NCBI RefSeq assembly: GCF_036588685.1
Contig: NC_086375.1
Span: 45,043,270-45,107,269, forward strand
From: Mytilus trossulus
Lineage: Eukaryota; Mollusca; Bivalvia; Mytilida; Mytilidae
Direction: 5' to 3'
DNA length: 64,000 nucleotides
The translations under genes and the position numbers were made by a program. Under the pieces are notes generated by a model that saw nothing but the letters and a program-made list of their open reading frames with translations, had not been told where the DNA came from and did not search any database. Position 1 is the first letter of the stretch; every line of letters begins with the position of its first letter. Shown here piece after piece: positions 59,646 through 64,000 of this stretch.

Positions 59646-59999
59646 TCGGACGACGACGACGACGATGACGACGACGACGACGCAGACGACGACGCCAACG
59701 TGATAGCAATATATGACGAAATTTTTTTCAAAATTTGCGGTCGTATAAAAACTGCATTTGATCCCTATGTTCTATTTTAAGAAACTAGGTCATGTTTTTT
59801 GACGGATCAAAAAAGCGAAGCACACACTTAGTGCAGGATAATGTAAGGAACAATCATGCTAAGTTTCATTCAAATCCTTTCAGTAGTTTCAGAGGAGAAG
59901 ATGTTTGAAAAATTGTTAACGACGACCCACGACGACGACGGACGCCAAGTGATGAGAAAAGCTCACATGGCCTTTTAGGCCAGGTGAGCTAATAATAAT

Positions 60000-60281
60000 T
60001 TACATAAATTGAATTTAGATGAGTTAAAACTTTGGTGACTTGAAAAAAAAAAACCAATCAAAGTACTGAAAGTATAATTTACAACGTAAATGTAAGTTTA
60101 GTTGAAAAGTTACACATCTGTCAAAAATTGCCATAGGAATAAAGTGTCTTAGGCATTCAAATTGGCAACTTTAATCCATTGATCATTAATTTGTTTATCT
60201 ACAACTTTATTAGACGGTTAGATATATAATTATCAAATAAATTATACTTATTTTTTAATGACACATCAAATTTAACTGTAC
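60000..60281. other. Intronic DNA next to TIR-STING exon 3
   Basis: Non-coding. It holds the 5' splice site gag/GTACAG of exon 3 at 60,281-60,276 on the minus strand. Confidence 0.5.
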
Positions 60282-60526
60282 CTCATTCATATTAACACTG
60301 CTTAGTGACACTTTATAGATATTACAGTTGAATGCTCGACCTGGTCCAAATGGATACACAGCTGCAGTTTTTGAAAAGTTTTCAATCCTTCCAGGGTCAT
60401 TCTGTTTATCATGCAAAAAATCCCCTGCGCTACAGCTTTTGGGAATGACTATGAACAGCTTGTGAGGACATCTGAAGTTTTTCACTGCTTTTTCAGTAAA
60501 TACAGGACTGATTCCTTTTAAAACCT
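60282..60526 (-). CDS. TIR-STING: TIR-STING exon 3 (central STING ligand-binding domain)
   Basis: 245 nt between gcattctag/AG (acceptor) and AATGAG/gtacag (donor). The split codon gives Glu, then VLKGISPVFTEKAVKNFRCP, and HKLFIVIPKSCSAGDFL corresponds to the STING strand RLYILLPLDCGVPDNL. GRAFNCNIYKV corresponds to the ligand-lid strand DRVYSNSIYEL: Arg238 is kept (residue 251 of the window-encoded part) while Tyr240 is Phe. The domain binds cyclic dinucleotides as a dimer in metazoan STING. Entry is phase 1 and exit phase 0, fitting both neighbours. Confidence 0.92.
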
Positions 60527-60932
60527 CTAGAATGCAGTAAATATACAGCATTTAAAGTGTATACATTTGCATTAAAATTGTTATACAATCTTAAGTTTTT
60601 GTACACATGTTATACTTTTTGAACATTTTTTTTAATTTCTTGTTATTTATTTTAACTAGGGTTTTATTTGACTATGATTGCTGCCTCAGTGTCTTCTTTT
60701 TTAAGCATACAATATCTAGTAAGCTTTCTTTTGAGATGCTAAGGAAAAAATGTGATACCTTTTCATATTAAGTTGCAACTCATTTAAAGTATTGGGATTC
60801 TCGTGAAAGCCTACAGTTTGATACAAATATTTCAAATCTTAGTTTAGAGCAACTGATAATTAATGTATAGTGAAAGAAAAATGCACATGGATAACAGATA
60901 GAGAGAGCATGTCCAATATAACAAAAACATAC
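60527..60932. other. TIR-STING intron 2
   Basis: A 406-bp A+T-rich intron with GT-AG ends on the minus strand (CCAG/gtatgt .. ttctag/AGG). No other feature is visible. Confidence 0.8.
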
Positions 60933-61037
60933 CTGGTAAAACTTTCATCAGATAATTTGTGACATATCCCCAAGCTAGACCATAGGCCACATCACCTGCT
61001 GGCAGTATCATCTGAGTCTCCATTGGAATATCTCTTC
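60933..61037 (-). CDS. TIR-STING: TIR-STING exon 2 (start of the STING ligand-binding domain)
   Basis: 105 nt between cttaattcag/GA (acceptor) and CCAG/gtatgt (donor). It encodes RDIPMETQMILPAGD and then VAYGLAWGYVTNYLMKVLP. The latter is the defining first helix of the STING domain (human VAHGLAWSYYIGYLRLILP). Tyr163 and Tyr167 equivalents (Y177 and Y181 here) are conserved, while Ser162 is Gly, Ile165 is Thr and Gly166 is Asn. The exon joins the TIR exon in phase 1 with only about 15 residues between the domains, so no membrane segments lie between them. Confidence 0.92.
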
Positions 61038-62847
61038 CTGAATTAAGATCAAACTTATTTTATTCAAACTATCTTTTAGCCTTATACAAATTTGAAGGCT
61101 GTGAACAATTGCATTTAATTGAGATAAGCTGTGCATTCACATTGTAACCAAGGATTATTTCATTTAGTGCTTAAAAGACAATTTTACATAAGGTCTTACA
61201 ACTAACATTTTACTCAAAGCTTAAAGCCTCGGTCACACCTTAATGAACAGTTCTAACAGATGCCTAACAGTTAACTTTATTTTAATCTGTTCATGTTCGC
61301 TAGACATCCGTTTTTATCTTTTAGACGTCTGTCCATATCTGTTTCAAAAAATTGTCCGTTTAGCATACATTTTATTCGTCGACGTCCGTTCTGTGCAGGT
61401 GAAAATTTTGAGCATGTTCAAAATTTTGAACAGATGTCAAACAGATGAAGTGTCTGTTGAATGTCCAGATGGCACTGGTCCCTTTTGTTTCCTTTTTGTA
61501 TCTGTTACTTGTCCATTATACATCCGTTGGAGGTCTGGTAGACAAATCCACCAATGGATTTCTACCGCATGTTGAACGAATGTGAAACTGACATCTACCA
61601 GAGGTATAAGGGATAAAGCGGATGACAATATGGTATGTCAGATTTCTTCAGGTTCATGAATTCTTAATATTATTCATAATCGATCTTCGAGTAAGGGCAC
61701 GTCTTCACTTTCAAGCAGCTCTTATTCAGGCCAGACACTGCCATTTGGCGGCATTTTGAAGAACAAACCAAAACCAGTTACACAGAAACATTTTGAATTA
61801 TTATGCGATTTACATGTATTATTATTGTTGCCTTTAATTTTTCCGTATATCTTGTCTGTTTTATGCAATACTCATCCATTGGATGTACGTTCGACATCTG
61901 TTCTTTCCGGTACTTTTCCATTTCTCATAAGTTGCAAATCCAGTGTGTGTCAGTTATACATTCATTATGCCTTTGTTTTATTTGGTAGGTACATCAACTG
62001 ACTCATAACTGATAAAAAAACTTTTATTTTCATCAGTTAGTCGTCCATTTGTGCTAGACGGTAAGGTGTGACCACAGTTTAAGGTAGGGCCTTAACAAGT
62101 TTCAAATTAAAAGAAGTTGATCTAAAAATCAAATGTGGTACTGCAGATTCATTTATTTTTCATGGTTTTCAATTTTCGTGGATTGAGGAAAACTTCCATT
62201 TTCAAGGATATTTAATTTCATGGTTTTGCCAATCCCTGCAAACAAGGCCCATAGAAAATTTGTAATTTCGCCAAACATTTGAATTCATGGTTCACCTGTA
62301 TCCATGAAACTGACAAAATTTGGTATCTATCAAATAAAAATGAATTCACAGTATGAGGTTTTTTCCAACTTGCTGAACTGAAAGTTGAATCTTTGCAATG
62401 ACTTTTTTTTCAATCAAATAAATCTGTGTTCTTATGCAGCCTTTATAGAAGTTATGAATCTATAGTTTTTTTTCTTTGTAAGTAAATGATTTTAAGATTA
62501 TCTACTTGCAACATACATTTGATGGGCATTACTTATTAAAACTGCAGGTTATTCTAGGTGGAGGATTTTTTATTTTTTTCTGTGCAGAATTTTTGGTCAT
62601 CTGAACAATCGTTGACTTATAATTGAATGTCTTTTTTCTAGTTTAACTTATAAATGATAGCATACCCATGGATCAAATTCTAAATAGGTTGATAATAATA
62701 TAGTTTGGTCACCAGAATTATTAACTTAAAGGTATATGCTAGTCTTATTATTAACTATAATAACTCATAAGAAATTAACTGCATTGGTCTTATTGAAACA
62801 TGATTTTCTAAATTCATTCACTTAATCTTAATTGAAAAGAAACATAC
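61038..62847. other. TIR-STING intron 1 (within the window)
   Basis: A 1.8-kb intron with GT-AG ends. It holds the inverted-repeat element at 61,231-62,073; the rest is A+T-rich non-coding DNA. Confidence 0.75.
61231..62073. mobile_element. Non-autonomous element with GGTCACACCTTA inverted ends
   Basis: GGTCACACCTTA at 61,231-61,242 is the exact reverse complement of 62,062-62,073, 843 bp end to end. The interior is rich in short related phrases (gacatccgttt, gacgtctgtcc, gacgtccgttc, acatccgttgg). The open frame of 110 codons at 61,243 has no domain pattern. It resembles the bivalve elements that begin cggtcacacctt; the superfamily is not determined. Confidence 0.7.
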
Positions 62848-63304
62848 CACTGACAATACTATATAAACTCTCCAAATGTCGACCACTTATGTCAAATGGA
62901 ATATAAGTGATCCATCTCAGTGCCTCAGGAATTAACAAATTTTTACAGCTGTCCACAACAGGAATGACCCGAACTTTTTTTCTATATATGCTGTCACCCA
63001 GTGCTGATATAACATTATAATTCAAGGACTGATCTTGAAGAGCATTTTTGGTCAAAAGAAAAATAAACCATCTACATTTATTTGAGGCTGCCTTTAGTTG
63101 TTCAGACCATGTAGACCCTGCTAAAAATGAATCAGCATCCAATATATCACTATCTGCAATCCCCATTTTCCTAAAATGGTTCATTATCTGCTGTGCCTTT
63201 GACCTATCATCTTTGTGGTCTGTACGAGCAACATACACTTGATATTCATACTTTAGTTCTTCTTCAGACTCTAACCTGTCAATCTGTGGAGGCTGAATAC
63301 CTTC
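62848..63304 (-). CDS. TIR-STING: TIR-STING exon 1 in the window (TIR domain)
   Basis: 457 nt between taccttatcag/GAA (acceptor) and GTCAGTG/gtatgt (donor). Numbering from this exon, the TIR spans about residues 19-151: strand A YEYQVYVARTDHKDD, BB-loop region ILDADSFLAGSTW, strand C WFIFLLTKNAL, helix NYNVISAL, strand D KVRVIPVVD and WITYIPFD. TIR domains mediate homotypic signalling contacts or cleave NAD+. In NADase TIRs the catalytic Glu sits in W-x3-E before the A-L helix pair; here that site is Asn97. The BB-loop Pro is Ala62. The product is therefore predicted to be a scaffold rather than an NADase. The exon starts in phase 0, and the start codon must lie in an upstream exon beyond 64,000. 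Confidence 0.9.
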
Positions 63305-64000
63305 CTGATAAGGTAAATACAACAAGATGTACTGCGAGCAATTGCTAAACAAATACACTGTTAAGAGCTTAAATGTAAATTAAATAAGACATCAATCTCA
63401 TATAGGTGTATGAGATTGTAAGATAGGTTTTGAGCAAATAAGCAAAGCACCAGGAAGGAACTCGTTACATGTCAAACTGACATAACCAGATAAAGCTTGG
63501 TGGCATATAAAGACAAATTTTGTTTTGTAGTTGCAGAGCCTGAGAGAGATACCATAGGGAGAGTCAAATTCATAACTCAAAAACAAACTGACAATTCCAG
63601 GGCAAAAATTAGATAAACAGGGAAAACCCAGATGATGCCCCTGCTTGCATATTATATAAAGTTTTAAAGGAACATGACTAGAGAACAGTAAAAGTGACCC
63701 AACCCGAATTTTTACTGAGTCTGTACTTGATCTGAGTTATGTGGTATTAAGTATTGTGTATAAGTTTCATAACATTTGGTAAAGGAAAACTTAAGTTGGA
63801 GAAAGGAAACATACACTTAAGGGGGTTCGCGGGTCTAAATTATTTATATAGGATTTCTCTATATTTTTCTATAAACAAACTTTATCTTATAGTAAATAGA
63901 AAAATAAAATAAAAAAGTGGGGTCACTGTTCATTTGCGCTCACAATCTGCCTTCGAAAGAAGCATACATTTTTGTAAAAGTGGGGTTTTTCTGTTGAAGT
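63305..64000. other. Intron or upstream region of TIR-STING with repeat fragments
   Basis: A family B-like phrase (gagagataccatagggagagtcaaattcataactc..aaactgacaattccagggc) lies at 63,542-63,605. A stretch ending ggggttcgcgggtctaaattat near 63,820-63,842 looks like the start of another dispersed repeat. No further TIR-STING exon is recognised before the window ends. Confidence 0.45.

Larger units (their letters stand above)
57773..59749 (+). mobile_element. Nested element with inverted ends TTTATACGACCGCA
   Basis: The host phrase gatataagccaa is interrupted at 57,772 and resumes as aaactgcatttgatccc at about 59,748, so the insert is about 1.98 kb. TTTATACGACCGCA (57,796-57,809) is the exact reverse complement of 59,736-59,749. 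Inside are agaggttgaaccctgaatggttggggcaag, two tandem arrays (58.47-59.03 and 59.03-59.64 kb) and a (GAC)n microsatellite (59,648-59,698). No transposase is seen, so it is a non-autonomous element. Confidence 0.8.
56042..59992 (+). repeat. Molluscan internally repeated element, split by an insertion
   Basis: It opens near a hairpin (aggctctcaagagcct, 56,050-56,065). About 500-bp units follow, starting tgttctattttagcc..catgttttttgacg at about 56,196, 56,693 and 57,199, with the last resuming at 59,750. Each unit carries gataatgaccaaaaactgcaaaa, cagtagtttcagaggagaag or related phrases. It ends in a (GAC)n tract (59,920-59,948) and the 31-bp palindrome AGCTCAC-A-TGGCC / GGCCA-G-GTGAGCT (59,960-59,990). 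Positions 57,773-59,749 are a later insertion. Confidence 0.75.

Noticed and set aside
59518-59709. Arg-rich minus-strand frame
   Set aside because: It is produced by the (GAC)n microsatellite and adjacent tandem repeat.
61243-61575. 110-codon plus-strand frame inside the TIR-STING intron
   Set aside because: It lies entirely inside the GGTCACACCTTA element, is Cys/Leu-rich without a pattern, and overlaps degenerate subrepeats.
62660-62847. Possible additional exon between TIR and STING encoding membrane helices
   Set aside because: The TIR and VAYGLAW exons join in phase directly, and no hydrophobic frame with splice signals was found between them.

Overview
This window is eukaryotic, A+T-rich and dominated by repeats, with introns and very few genes. 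The protein families and the dispersed repeat families, several of which I recognise as typical of mussel DNA, point to a bivalve mollusc, most probably a mytilid mussel (Mytilus-like). That assignment is inference from sequence character, not from a search.

Layout. From 1 to 7.4 kb there is non-coding DNA with repeat fragments. A single-exon SoxB2 (Sox14/21-type) transcription factor gene lies on the minus strand at 7,406-8,215. From 8.2 to 24.3 kb is a gene desert carrying dispersed repeats of four families, here called A to D, and a decayed Penelope-like remnant. A small secreted cysteine-rich peptide gene lies on the plus strand at 24,405-24,647, with its own splice acceptor and poly(A) signal. 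From 24.7 to 32.5 kb there are more repeats, a foldback MITE and one doubtful coding remnant. A RING-less B-box/coiled-coil/beta-propeller (TRIM-like) gene is on the minus strand at 32,557-34,278. From 34.3 to 41 kb is a repeat cluster with a tRNA-derived SINE and a frameshifted Penelope-like reverse transcriptase.

The main find is at 43-63.3 kb on the minus strand: five exons that join in a consistent reading frame (457+105+245+190+59 nt = 352 codons including the stop) and encode a TIR domain fused directly to a STING cyclic-dinucleotide-binding domain. The first exon or exons lie beyond the right edge. TIR-STING fusions are known from bacteria and from oyster. This copy has several notable features: the position of the TIR catalytic glutamate is an Asn, the BB-loop proline is Ala, ligand-contact positions in STING are changed, no transmembrane segment separates TIR from STING, and the protein ends with no C-terminal signalling tail.

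The TIR-STING introns are heavily invaded by mobile DNA. The last intron (11.4 kb) holds a roughly 10.4-kb interval bounded by terminal inverted repeats. Inside it is a DIRS-like tyrosine-recombinase-class retroelement with inverted repeats, a decayed reverse transcriptase and a set of evenly spaced palindromic 20-mers. It also holds a minisatellite. The 5.6-kb intron before it carries a hairpin-ended tandem-repeat element and a molluscan repeat into which a second, 2-kb element with inverted ends has inserted. The TIR/STING and TRIM-like genes fit the expanded innate immune repertoire of bivalves. No operon-like logic links the genes.
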